From: Candidatus Segatella albertsiae
GTDB taxonomy: Bacteria; Bacteroidota; Bacteroidia; Bacteroidales; Bacteroidaceae
Length of the DNA: 64,000 nucleotides
Reading direction: 5' to 3'
Assembly (NCBI GenBank): GCA_002451555.1
Contig: DKCU01000128.1
Coordinates: forward strand, 28,306-92,305
Shown here: piece after piece, positions 37,551 through 45,446 of the stretch
Layout: the number at the start of each line of letters is the position of its first letter
Position numbering within the stretch: position 1 is the stretch's first letter
Made by a program: the position numbers and the translations under genes
The notes under the pieces: generated by a model
Told to the model about the DNA's origin: nothing
Databases searched by the model: none
What the model saw: only the letters and a program-made list of their open reading frames with translations

Positions 37551-38315
37551 ATGAAGATAAAAATGATAGTTGCGGCATTGGCTTTTGTATGCCTAGGCAT
37601 GAATGCTGTAGCGCAAGATGTGATGAACGCAGAGAAGGTTACCGTGCTGAAGGGTATTGCGATAGATGCCGACACGGCGGCTGTCCACCAGGACACAACC
37701 TGCCATGAGGTCTTGTTGGAGACTACCATGGGAAATATCCGTGTGGCACTCTACAATGACACACCTCTTCATCGTGACAATTTCTTGAAATGGGTGAAGA
37801 TGGGCTATTATGACGGTTGCATCTTCCATCGTGTCATCAAGAATTTCATGGTGCAGGCGGGCGACCCAACCACTCGCAAGGTAAATCCCTTGAAGGAGGA
37901 AAAGTTTGATACGGCCTATACTGTTCCTGCCGAGATCCTTTATCCGAAGTATTATCACAAGCGGGGGCAGCTCTGTGCGGCTCGTGAGGGTGACGATGAG
38001 AACCCCAAGTTCGCTTCGGCTCCTTGTGACTTCTACATCACATGGGGTAGGAAATTCTCTCCTCGCCAGATGGAATATACCGTGGAGAAGGAGAAACGTG
38101 AGGGCAAGGTCTATGTGTTGCCCAACAAGCAGGTGATAGATGGTTATATCAAATATGGTGGTGTGCCTCATCTTGATGGAGGCTATACGGTCTTCGGCGA
38201 GGTGCTCGAAGGTATGGATGTGGTAGATAAGATTCAGAATGTAGCTACGGACAAAGGTAATAACGACCGTCCATTAAATGATATAGTCATTACGAAGGCG
38301 ACTATTGTGAAGTAG
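37551..38315 (+). CDS. Exported cyclophilin-type peptidyl-prolyl isomerase
   Basis: 254-residue periplasmic prolyl isomerase. Signal peptide MKIKMIVAALAFVCLGMNAVAQ. Cyclophilin domain from about residue 60: TTMGNIRVALYNDTPLHRDNF, GYYDGCIFHRVIKNFMVQAGD (catalytic Arg in FHRV), then GGVPHLDGGYTVFGEVLEGMDVV (two blocks, HLDGGYTVFGEVL and GMDVVDKIQ). The 100-145 stretch has an insert typical of Bacteroidales homologues. It helps fold exported proteins. The stop overlaps a 15-bp direct repeat that forms a terminator hairpin. Confidence 0.93.
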   Translation: MKIKMIVAALAFVCLGMNAVAQDVMNAEKVTVLKGIAIDADTAAVHQDTTCHEVLLETTMGNIRVALYNDTPLHRDNFLKWVKMGYYDGCIFHRVIKNFMVQAGDPTTRKVNPLKEEKFDTAYTVPAEILYPKYYHKRGQLCAAREGDDENPKFASAPCDFYITWGRKFSPRQMEYTVEKEKREGKVYVLPNKQVIDGYIKYGGVPHLDGGYTVFGEVLEGMDVVDKIQNVATDKGNNDRPLNDIVITKATIVK

Positions 38316-38362
38316 TGGCAATAAAGTGGAGTAGTGGCAATAAAGAGTCTCTAGTGCCACTA
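38312..38362 (+). terminator. Terminator built from a stop-codon-spanning duplication
   Basis: GTAGTGGCAATAAAG occurs at 38312-38326 (covering the cyclophilin stop TAG) and again at 38331-38345. TAGTGGCA of the second copy pairs with TGCCACTA (38355-38362) followed by TTT, giving a terminator-like hairpin. Confidence 0.6.
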
Positions 38363-38404
38363 TTTCAACGCATTCGTATGGACGGTCGCATATGATTAGT
38401 CGGT

Positions 38405-38689
38405 TTATTTCTTCACCCAGGCATCCACTTCTTCCTGTGTGGCGCCATTGAGCAGCTTGCCGTCCTCCCAGTTTACCTCAGGATAGTCCTTGCGGAGGTT
38501 CTTGACGGAGTTCTTGATGTCGCTGCCGCCGGAGGTCATGAATGGGATGACTGTCTTTCCCTTCAAGCCGTATGCCTCGATGAAGGTGTTGATGAGGCGT
38601 GGGTGGGAGTTCCACCAGTTGGGGTAGCCGAGGTAGATGACATCGTACTGGTCGAGGCTAGCCTTGATCTTCTTGAAGGCTGGGCGCAC
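38405..38689 (-). pseudogene. Flavodoxin, C-terminal remnant
   Basis: About 95 codons homologous to the C-terminal two thirds of short-chain flavodoxins: ASLDQYDVIYLGYPNWWNSHPR (split as LDQYDVIYLGYPNWW), FIEAYGLKGKTVIPFMTSGG and the family end NGATQEEVDAWVKK. The N-terminal third, which carries the FMN phosphate-binding loop, is gone: upstream the frame runs into sequence without homology and then into the 3' end of the symporter gene 47 bp away. It cannot make a working flavodoxin. A deletion that joined the symporter gene to the flavodoxin 3' part is the simplest account. Confidence 0.75.
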
Positions 38690-38735
38690 TCTAACGAATA
38701 TCCAAGAAAAGTTCACGCTTTTTCTGACGAAAGCA

Positions 38736-39896
38736 TTATTTCTTCCCCTTGAATATCCTGTCCACCACCACGGCGATGGCACCATCGCCCGTCACATTGC
38801 ATGCCGTTCCGAAACTGTCCATCGCTATGTAGAGGGCTATCATCAGCGCTTGCATGTCGGCGTTGAAGCCCAACACCGATGCCAGCGGACCAAGGGCTGC
38901 CATCACTGCTCCCCCTGGAACACCTGGCGCCGCCACCATGCAGATGGCGAGCACGAAGATGAAGTTGAGGAAGAGCGGCAACTCGTGCGGCATCCCGTTG
39001 AGCAGGCAGATGGTGAGCGCACAGCACGTAAGCTTCATCATCGAACCCGACAGGTGGATGGTGGCGCAGAGCGGTATGGTGAAGCCTGCGATGCCATCGG
39101 TCACGCCGTTCTTCAAGGTCTGCTTCAGTGTCACTGGTATTGTGGCTGCCGAGGAGGAGGTGCCCAATGCCGTGAAGTAGGCAGGCAACATATTGACGAG
39201 CAGGCGTAGCGGATTCTTATGCGACAAACCGCCTGCTATCAGAAACTCATAGACCAATATCAGCACGTGGAGCACCAAGATGACGAGGATGATTTGGGCG
39301 AAGACCAAGAGGATGCGGTATGCCTCGCCAGAGAACGTCATGTTGAGGAAGATGCCGAAGATGTAGAGGGGCAGGAGGGGGATGATGACCTTGGCGATGA
39401 CACCAGAGATGATGTCCTTGAACTCGCAGAACACATTCTTCATGGTTCGGCTGCCTTGGTAGGCGATGCCCAGCCCGGCAATGAAGGAGAACACGAGGGC
39501 ACTCATCACGTCGAGCATGGCTGGTATCTTGAGTTCGAAGAAGGGCTTGAGTTCATCGGGCTTGGCGATGGACACATGGGCTGTGTTGGCTATCATGTTA
39601 GGAAAGAGTGCGGAGCCCGTGCCGTAAGCCAGCAAGCCCGACAATATGGTGTCGGCGAAGGCGATGCCCACTGTGGCTAGCAACAGCTTGCCCGCGCCAT
39701 GACCGATGTCGGCGATGGCTGGGGTGACGAGTCCGATGATGATGAGGGGTATCATGAAGCCCAAGAACTGGCTGAATATGCCGTTGAAGGTGAGGAATGC
39801 TCTTACGAGGGGTTCGTTGAAGAGGTTGCCTGCCACGATGCCAAGGATGATGGCGATAATGATTTTCCCTAAAAGTGGAACTCTGATATTCTTCAT
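38736..39896 (-). CDS. Dicarboxylate/amino acid:cation symporter
   Basis: 386-residue inner-membrane carrier of the DAACS (GltP/SstT-like) family, importing glutamate, aspartate, serine/threonine or C4-dicarboxylates with Na+ or H+. Eight or so helices plus two re-entrant loops; the motif GTSSSAATIPVTLKQTLKNG is the serine-rich re-entrant loop 1, and FTIPLCATIHLSGSMM and GVPGGAVMAALGPLAS are the second-half signatures. I choose the ATG at 39896 (MKNIRVPLLGK); the frame could open further up, but that part only codes a repetitive ISHKK stretch in the leader. -7 box at 39971-39978. Confidence 0.9.
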   Translation of the reverse strand: MKNIRVPLLGKIIIAIILGIVAGNLFNEPLVRAFLTFNGIFSQFLGFMIPLIIIGLVTPAIADIGHGAGKLLLATVGIAFADTILSGLLAYGTGSALFPNMIANTAHVSIAKPDELKPFFELKIPAMLDVMSALVFSFIAGLGIAYQGSRTMKNVFCEFKDIISGVIAKVIIPLLPLYIFGIFLNMTFSGEAYRILLVFAQIILVILVLHVLILVYEFLIAGGLSHKNPLRLLVNMLPAYFTALGTSSSAATIPVTLKQTLKNGVTDGIAGFTIPLCATIHLSGSMMKLTCCALTICLLNGMPHELPLFLNFIFVLAICMVAAPGVPGGAVMAALGPLASVLGFNADMQALMIALYIAMDSFGTACNVTGDGAIAVVVDRIFKGKK

Positions 39897-39970
39897 TTTC
39901 TCTATATATTTTTTATGTGATATGTTGCTCTTTTTGTGTGAAATGTTGATATTTGTTATCAAACCGACTG

Positions 39971-39978
39971 CAAAAGTA
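39971..39978 (-). promoter_or_regulatory. Symporter -7 box
   Basis: Minus strand TACTTTTG, 74 bp before the chosen ATG at 39896. The leader contains two near-repeats of AACATTTCACAC/AACATATCACAT. Confidence 0.55.
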
Positions 39979-40058
39979 CAAAATTATCGGCAAATATCGG
40001 CAAAAAGTGAGAAATATCTTAAGTCTGTATATTTGAATATCTTCAATCTGTATGGTTA

Positions 40059-40140
40059 GCTTTTGGGCTGAAAACCCAAAAGCCCCTAGCCCGAGGCACC
40101 GCCCTGGGTAATCTTTGCATCTAGAAAAGTGCGCCCTGGC
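40059..40140. repeat. Inverted-repeat-rich intergenic block
   Basis: GCTTTTGGG (40059-40067) / CCCAAAAGC (40075-40083) hairpin, followed by a C/G-rich stretch with GCCC and GGGC blocks up to the VOC gene stop. Serves as a possible terminator for the VOC gene; may be a repeated element of the genome. Confidence 0.5.
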
Positions 40141-40145
40141 GGATA

Positions 40146-40535
40146 TTACAGTTTCTCGCAGAACTCAATCTTCTCCTTGTTAGGACCTTCGATGGTAAAG
40201 AACTTCACGCCATTCTCCCAGAATGGAAGACCTTTTACTTGATTGTCGAGCATGGTGAAGATGCCAGATTCCTTTACTTCATCGAAGAGATCTTCTATGT
40301 TCTTTACGTCGATGGCGATGTGGTCGATGGCTCCGTATTCCATTTTAGCCTGATAGTTCTGATAGGTCTCTATCATGAGGTTGTGGAGCTGTAGGAATGC
40401 CACTTCCTCTGCGCCGTTCACGGTGCGATAGGCGATGTTGAAGCCCAGTGCCTCATAAAACTCGATGGTCTTGTTGATGTCGTTGGTAGGAATGCCAATG
40501 TGCTGTACTCCTGTAGTAAATCCTTTGATGTTCAT
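40146..40535 (-). CDS. VOC/glyoxalase family protein
   Basis: 129-residue single-domain metalloenzyme of the vicinal oxygen chelate superfamily. It has the paired beta-alpha-beta-beta-beta units: VQHIGIPTNDINKTIEFYEAL with metal-ligand His and a second half beginning AIDHIAIDVKNIEDLFDEV, then PNKEKIEFCEKL with the terminal Glu ligand. Which small molecule it works on cannot be told. I start at the ATG at 40535 (MNIKGFTTGVQ), 12 codons inside a longer frame, because homology begins there. Confidence 0.88.
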   Translation of the reverse strand: MNIKGFTTGVQHIGIPTNDINKTIEFYEALGFNIAYRTVNGAEEVAFLQLHNLMIETYQNYQAKMEYGAIDHIAIDVKNIEDLFDEVKESGIFTMLDNQVKGLPFWENGVKFFTIEGPNKEKIEFCEKL

Positions 40536-40589
40536 GATGTTTTGTATTTTTAGAAGTGAATAATATCTCAAGAAAATAGATGATTTCTT

Positions 40590-41327
40590 TTAAAAATGGA
40601 TGATTTCTGCACCTAGTTGGAAGTAGCTCTCGTTGCTCTGCGGGTTCCACATGCCCTTGGCATATACCGGGATGGTGTAGTTGCCAAGCTTCAGGTCGTG
40701 GGAGGTTTGCAGCGAAACATGTACGATACCTACCGTGGTGCCGAAGAAGTGGGCATCCTCGCCAGCCTTGTTGAGGGCGAAGGCTCCACCGACTCCTGCA
40801 TCCACTTTCCAACCGTCCTTCTTGTAGATAGGATATTCAGCATAGACGAAGGTGGAATATTTCTGCTTAGTGTTGTCGCTGTTGCGATCACGACCGAAGA
40901 TGACGGTTGACCAGCTCAGGAGTAGCGGAAACTTTTCCTCCTGGAAGCGATAGCTCAATGTGGCATCTAGGAATCGCCCTGTGCTATGTGCAGAATAGTT
41001 CCAATACTCCTTGTTATTATATTTAGCGGCAGGGGAGAAATTATAGGTGTCCCAGAGGGCGAATCCCCAGCCACCAGCCTTCAGATTCAGGTAATGATTG
41101 AACTCCTTGTATGAGCCTTCCGAGTTGCAGCCGCCCCAGAGCCCTATGGTCACGTGGTCGTGAGCCATCGTATAACTAAGGTCGGTGAGGAGCACTACGC
41201 CATCGGATACTTCCATGCCACGCCAAAGATGGTTGTTCTGCAGGTTGGCTTTAAGATGGAGCTGTGCCTGGGCATTTCCCAAGCAAGCTCCAATCCACAA
41301 AACTATAACTACAATTCTTCTTTTCAT
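40590..41327 (-). CDS. Outer-membrane beta-barrel protein, unknown
   Basis: 245 residues with a signal peptide (MKRRIVVIVLWIGACLGNAQA). The mature part has alternating aromatic/polar strands with ANLQNNHLWRGMEVSDG near the start and PQSNESYFQLGAEIIHF at the end, the shape of a 8-12 stranded barrel. The WRG/SDGxxL opening resembles TorF-type putative porins, a loose match. It sits between the VOC gene and the fructose kinase gene on the same strand; the 13-bp gap to the kinase stop suggests it may be read from the kinase promoter, and so belong to the sugar locus. Confidence 0.75.
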   Translation of the reverse strand: MKRRIVVIVLWIGACLGNAQAQLHLKANLQNNHLWRGMEVSDGVVLLTDLSYTMAHDHVTIGLWGGCNSEGSYKEFNHYLNLKAGGWGFALWDTYNFSPAAKYNNKEYWNYSAHSTGRFLDATLSYRFQEEKFPLLLSWSTVIFGRDRNSDNTKQKYSTFVYAEYPIYKKDGWKVDAGVGGAFALNKAGEDAHFFGTTVGIVHVSLQTSHDLKLGNYTIPVYAKGMWNPQSNESYFQLGAEIIHF

Positions 41328-41340
41328 GGTTTTCTAGCTA

Positions 41341-42228
41341 TTATAATTTTGTAAACTCCTCTGGCAGTTCGGGCATGGCTCCGTTTTGCGTACATACGAA
41401 TGCCGACACCTTGACGGCCAATTCATGTGCCTTTCTTACCGTTTTTCCCTTCAAGATGCTAGCCACGAAAGCACCCGTGAAGGAATCGCCAGCTCCCACG
41501 GTGTCGGCTACCTCCACCTTCGGAGTCTCGATGAACGATTTCTCGCCAGGGGTGAATACGTAGCTGCCGTTTACGCCACAAGTGAGGATGAGCATCTTCA
41601 GATTGTACTTGCCCATCAAAAGCCAGCACTTGTTTTCGAGGTCGATGCCTGGATAGCCGAAGAGGCGGCTGATAGTGATAAGCTCCTCGTCGTTGATTTT
41701 GAGGATGTTGCATCGCTTGATGCTCTCGGTGATGATTTCCTTGGTGAAGAATCCTTGGCGCAGATTGATGTCGAAAATCTTCAGGATGCCATTCTCCTTA
41801 GGCATGGCATCGAGGAAACGATAGATGGTGCTGCGAGATACTTCGTTGCGCTGAGCGAGGGAGCCGAAGCAAACTGCGGTGCAATGTTTTGCCTTCTCTT
41901 CCAGGATAGGAGTGAAAGGGATGTTGTCCCAAGCCGCTCCTTCCTTGATGTCGTAGCAAGGGATGCCGTTGTCGTTGAGTGATACCTGTACGGTGCCAGT
42001 AGGGTAGTCCAATTGCTCTATGTTGTAGTTGAGGTGATGCTGGTTAAGCTCGTTGACGAGTTCCTTGCCGAGTTCATCCTTGCCCATAGCGCTGACGGCG
42101 CAGCTATCAAGTCCGAACTGCGACACATGGTAAGCGAAGTTGGCAGGAGCGCCACCGAGTTTCTTACCTTCTGGGAGAACATCGAAGAGTGCCTCGCCGA
42201 TACCTATTACTGATTGTTTCTTTTCCAT
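41341..42228 (-). CDS. PfkB-family carbohydrate kinase, probable fructokinase
   Basis: 295-residue sugar kinase. IGIGEALFDVLPEGKKLGGAP is split here as GIGEALFDVLPEG and GGAPANFAYH, typical of fructokinases; the anion-hole and catalytic Asp are in DTVGAGDSFTGAFVAS. It would make fructose 6-phosphate from the fructose produced by the dehydrogenase of the divergent unit. The start is ATG 42228 (MEKKQSVIG); the frame stays open upstream across the regulator gene but that is antisense. Promoter box 42352-42359 and the 46-bp operator copy at 42402-42447 lie ahead. Confidence 0.88.
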   Translation of the reverse strand: MEKKQSVIGIGEALFDVLPEGKKLGGAPANFAYHVSQFGLDSCAVSAMGKDELGKELVNELNQHHLNYNIEQLDYPTGTVQVSLNDNGIPCYDIKEGAAWDNIPFTPILEEKAKHCTAVCFGSLAQRNEVSRSTIYRFLDAMPKENGILKIFDINLRQGFFTKEIITESIKRCNILKINDEELITISRLFGYPGIDLENKCWLLMGKYNLKMLILTCGVNGSYVFTPGEKSFIETPKVEVADTVGAGDSFTGAFVASILKGKTVRKAHELAVKVSAFVCTQNGAMPELPEEFTKL

Positions 42229-42351
42229 ATTGTTATTCGTTTTTATTTTAAAATTGTTAGGATGTTTTTTGTCTGATTGATGTTGCAAGGAAAATGCAAA
42301 CGAGCTCAATGAAAGCTTGGTTTCAAATTGCCGAGTGCAGCTTTTCTTGTG

Positions 42352-42359
42352 CAAAGATA
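42352..42359 (-). promoter_or_regulatory. Kinase -7 box
   Basis: Minus strand TATCTTTG; the operator copy begins 42 bp further upstream. Confidence 0.65.
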
Positions 42360-42401
42360 ATAGGATTCCCGATAGTTCGTATAAGAAAAAAAGCGAATGT
42401 T

Positions 42402-42447
42402 CTCTGCAATCGTTCCCGCAATCGTTTCCAAAATCTGCAAACGTTTG
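42402..42447 (-). promoter_or_regulatory. Composite LacI-type operator, kinase side
   Basis: Three half-site units on the minus strand: CAAACGTTTGCA (within a perfect 14-bp palindrome TGCAAACGTTTGCA at 42436-42449), GGAAACGATTGCG and GGAACGATTGCA. It aligns without gaps to 43640-43685. The central palindrome has the LacI/GalR operator form. Located between two divergent promoters. Confidence 0.8.
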
Positions 42448-42514
42448 CAATGGCGGATAAAATAAAAAACGCAAAAAAGCCTCATAGTTTCTAGTGAATT
42501 TCAGAAATATGTTA

Positions 42515-42522
42515 TATCTTTG
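42515..42522 (+). promoter_or_regulatory. Regulator gene -7 box
   Basis: TATCTTTG, 27 bp before the first ATG of the LacI-type gene. Confidence 0.6.
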
Positions 42523-42549
42523 CATGACAAAAGGAAAATCTAAAAGAAC

Positions 42550-43561
42550 ATGATAATGAAACACGTAACTATCAAAGACATAGCCAAGTCGCTCTGTATC
42601 TCGGTTTCCACCGTGTCCAGGGCTCTGACCGATGACAAGAACATCCGCAAGGAGACTCGAGACATGGTGGTGGAGGAGGCGAAGCGCCTTGGCTACAAGC
42701 GCAACCCTGTGGCGATGAACCTGAAGATGGGGCGCACGAACACCGTGGGTGTCATCGTGCCGGAGATGCATACCCCTTATGCCTCGCAGGTGCTCAAGGG
42801 CATACAGGAAGTGCTCTATAAGCGTAACCAGAAGGTGATGATTGCGGAGAGCGACGAGAGTGCGGAGCGGGAACTGGAGAACCTGAAGATGATGGAGCAA
42901 TACATGGTGGACGGTTTGATCGTGAGCCTCTGCAGTTATCGCAAGAACATCGAGATGTACAAGCAACTTGCCGAGGAGGGCATGGCCATCGTCTTCTACG
43001 ATCGCATCCCTTATGGTCTCGACATGCCGCAGGTGCTCGTAGATGACAACATCGACTCCTATTTCATGGTGGAGCACTTGATTCGATTGGGCAAGAAGCG
43101 CATCGCCTATCTGCAGGGACCCGACGACATCTACAATGCCTATCAGCGAGGCTTGGGCTATCGAGGAGGCGATGGAGAAATTTCAACTCTTCGACCCTGC
43201 CTTGGTGGTGAAGACGGGCATGACCTTCAAGGACGGAGCTGATGCCGTGGATAGGCTCATATATAATAAGGTGGAATTTGATGCCATCTATGCCTTTACT
43301 GATACCTTGGCGATAGGAGCGCAGAACCGATTGCGTGCCTTGGGCAGGAAAGTGCCGGAGGATGTTTTCGTGGCAGGTTTCTCGGGTACGGAGCTGAGCA
43401 CCATCGTATCGCCGCAGATTACAACCATGGAACCGCCGTTGGTGGAGATGGGCAAGCAGGCTGCTGAACTGGTGATGGAGAAGATCAACAACCCGGAGAT
43501 GGAGAACAAACAGGTGGTGCTGAAGACTGAGATGAAATGTAGGGAATCGACAGGGGAGTGA
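42550..43561 (+). pseudogene. LacI/GalR-type regulator with a one-base frameshift
   Basis: The first frame (42550-43242) codes an intact HTH (HVTIKDIAKSLCISVSTVSR) and most of the ligand-binding domain, up to NAYQRGLGYR; the second frame (from about 43165 to 43561) continues EAMEKFQLFDPALVVKTGMT and ends PQITTMEPPLVEMGKQAAEL, the normal family end. The two join if one G in CGAGGAGGCG (43163-43172) is removed. So the protein would be cut at 230 residues and lack the last third. The DNA-binding half would survive. It may be a true inactivating mutation, a phase-variable or population allele, or a sequencing error. Confidence 0.8.
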
Positions 43562-43596
43562 GGCTGTGGTTAATAATAGGTACGGATGTTAATATT

Positions 43597-43614
43597 TAGG
43601 CACGGATTACACGG
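43597..43614 (+). repeat. Partial copy of the 27.9-kb inverted-repeat arm
   Basis: TAGGCACGGATTACACGG, identical over 18 bp to the start of the element at 27899; the next 20 bases also resemble it (TTTT...GGCTTTC). It ends where the operator begins. Confidence 0.7.
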
Positions 43615-43639
43615 TTTTCTTTTGGCTTTCATGCGGTTT

Positions 43640-43685
43640 CAAACGTTTGCAGAAATTGGAAACGTTTGCGGGAACGTTTGCAAGA
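43640..43685 (+). promoter_or_regulatory. Composite LacI-type operator, dehydrogenase side
   Basis: CAAACGTTTGCA, GGAAACGTTTGCG and GGAACGTTTGCA in the same order and spacing as the kinase-side copy; over the first 41 bp only 4 differ. It ends 41 bp before the -7 box at 43727. Confidence 0.8.
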
Positions 43686-43726
43686 AATAATCAAAAAAAA
43701 AGTATTGCCATGTTGGAATTTAGATA

Positions 43727-43734
43727 TATCTTTG
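43727..43734 (+). promoter_or_regulatory. Dehydrogenase -7 box
   Basis: TATCTTTG. No good -33 TTTG. It gives an mRNA leader of about 130 nt with several short hairpins (43757-43770, 43781-43792, 43803-43817). Confidence 0.65.
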
Positions 43735-43756
43735 CGGCAGAAATCAGAGATAAAAA

Positions 43757-43817
43757 CTCTTTCTAAAGAGATAAAAGAGTCTCTTCTAAGAGATGATTCT
43801 CAAGAGATGCCATCTCT
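43757..43817 (+). repeat. Tandem short hairpins in the dehydrogenase leader
   Basis: CTCTTTCTAAAGAG, CTCTTCTAAGAG and AGAGATGCCATCTCT are each self-complementary and lie in a row in the 5' leader. They share the CTCTT/AAGAG sequence, so alternative pairing between units is possible. Confidence 0.55.
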
Positions 43818-43869
43818 CTTTCTAAAGGGAATAAGCAAAATTAATAACAACTAACAATCAAATACAATT

Positions 43870-45333
43870 ATGGCAAATCAAGTTAATGGTTATTCTTATA
43901 ACCGCAATCAGGTGAAGGCAGGTATCCTGCATTTTGGAGTTGGTAACTTTCATCGTGCTCACTTGGAGTACATGACCAACAAGCTCATGGAGAACAACAC
44001 CCAGCAGAACTGGGGTATCTGTGGAGCGATGATTCTCCCAGGCGACGACCGCCTCTACCACGCCTTGAAGAAGCAGAACGGAGAATACACTCTCACCGTT
44101 TGCGGACGCGACGACAGCATCAATGTCTATAAGATTGGTGCCCTCGTGGAACTCTATTGGGGCATCGAGGAACAGGAGCAAATCCTCCAGAAGATTGCTT
44201 CAAAAGATATCAAGATTATCACCCTTACCATCACTGAGGGTGGTTACAATATCTCCCGTCAGACGGGTGAGTTTATGCTCGACAATGCTCAGGTGGCTCA
44301 CGACATAGAGAACCCAAGCAAGCCTGTCACTGCCTTCGGATATGTAGCCGATGGATTGCGTCGTCGCAAGGCTGCTGGCAACGGTCCTATCACTATCCTC
44401 TCTTGCGACAACCTCCAGCACAACGGCGATACTGCCCGCAAGGCTTTCATGACTTTCGTTGAGGCTCAGGACAAGGAACTCTTCGCTTGGATGGAGAAGA
44501 ACGTCACCTTCCCAAATTCTATGGTCGATCGTATCACCCCAGCTACTCGTCTTGAGGACATCGAGCGCTTGAATGCCCAGAATGGAACCCAAGATGAGGC
44601 TCCTGTTTATTGCGAGGACTTCATCCAGTGGGTGGTTGAGGACAACTTCGTGGCAGGTCGTCCAGCTTGGGAGACTGTCGGCGCACAGATGACAGACGAT
44701 GTGACTGCCTTCGAGAACATGAAACTTTCCTTGCTCAACGCTTCTCATACATTGCTCTCTTATCCATCCTTCCTCGCTGGTTATCGCAAGGTAGATGCAG
44801 CCATGCACGATGAGCGAATCAAGAAGTTCGTGCGCGCCTTCATGGACGAGGACATCACCCCATACGTTCCTGCTCCTAAGGACACTGACTTGGAGGCGTA
44901 CAAGCAGTGCCTCGTAGAACGTTTCGGCAATCGTATGGTGAGCGACCAGGTGGCTCGTCTCTGCTTCGACGGCGCATCCAAATTCCCTGTTTATGTGATG
45001 CCAAATCTCGAAAAGATGATTGCCGACGATGCTTCTGGCAAGCGCACTGATGTGGAGTTCAAGCGTGTGGCTTATCTCTTTGCCGCTTATCGCCACTATC
45101 TGAAATATAAGGTGGATGACAAGGGTGTAGCCTATGAGGTGGCAGACCCATGGCTCACCGTAGATGACTGGAAACTCATCGAGAGCGACAATGCCATCGA
45201 TTTTCTTGGTGTGTCAGCTTTCACCAGCACCGATCTCAAGGTTGCTCCTCATTTCGTGAATCTCTACTTGAAGATGGTAGAGGACATCAAGCAGAAGGGA
45301 GCGATGAAGGTCTTGGAAAAAGAGATTCTTTAA
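43870..45333 (+). CDS. Mannitol 2-dehydrogenase family protein
   Basis: 487-residue long-chain polyol dehydrogenase; oxidises mannitol to fructose with NAD (or a related sugar acid). N-terminal Rossmann part: HFGVGNFHRAHLEYMTNKL. The catalytic Lys, Asn and His are in MKLSLLNASHTLL (K285, N290, H293, spacing +5 and +8, as in Pseudomonas mannitol 2-dehydrogenase). PNSMVDRITPAT is also typical. Fructuronate or tagaturonate reductase belong to the same family, but a fructokinase and sugar permease alongside favour mannitol. Controlled by the operator at 43640-43685. Confidence 0.9.
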   Translation: MANQVNGYSYNRNQVKAGILHFGVGNFHRAHLEYMTNKLMENNTQQNWGICGAMILPGDDRLYHALKKQNGEYTLTVCGRDDSINVYKIGALVELYWGIEEQEQILQKIASKDIKIITLTITEGGYNISRQTGEFMLDNAQVAHDIENPSKPVTAFGYVADGLRRRKAAGNGPITILSCDNLQHNGDTARKAFMTFVEAQDKELFAWMEKNVTFPNSMVDRITPATRLEDIERLNAQNGTQDEAPVYCEDFIQWVVEDNFVAGRPAWETVGAQMTDDVTAFENMKLSLLNASHTLLSYPSFLAGYRKVDAAMHDERIKKFVRAFMDEDITPYVPAPKDTDLEAYKQCLVERFGNRMVSDQVARLCFDGASKFPVYVMPNLEKMIADDASGKRTDVEFKRVAYLFAAYRHYLKYKVDDKGVAYEVADPWLTVDDWKLIESDNAIDFLGVSAFTSTDLKVAPHFVNLYLKMVEDIKQKGAMKVLEKEIL

Positions 45334-45354
45334 TTTCAGTAAATCTAGGGGAAA

Positions 45355-45389
45355 AAGGAGTTAAGACGTTTCCTTTGTTTTAACTCCTT
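45355..45389 (+). terminator. Hairpin between dehydrogenase and permease genes
   Basis: AAGGAGTTAA / TTAACTCCTT perfect 10-bp stem with a 15-nt loop and T-rich tail; may reduce but not abolish read-through to the permease. Confidence 0.6.
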
Positions 45390-45446
45390 GATTTCTTGTC
45401 TCTTACCTTCTTTTGACTTTATAACTCCTTAAACTCCTGAATTATC

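Noticed and set aside
42229..43077. Upstream extension of the fructokinase frame
   Set aside because: The frame remains open through the antisense of the LacI-type gene. The kinase homology begins at the ATG at 42228, and the operator and -7 box lie in the extension, so it cannot be translated.
43157..43175. Programmed frameshift in the LacI-type gene
   Set aside because: There is no slippery heptamer or downstream pseudoknot; a simple one-base insertion explains the break.
44200..45096. 298-codon minus-strand open frame inside the mannitol dehydrogenase
   Set aside because: Shadow of the dehydrogenase; no domain and no promoter.
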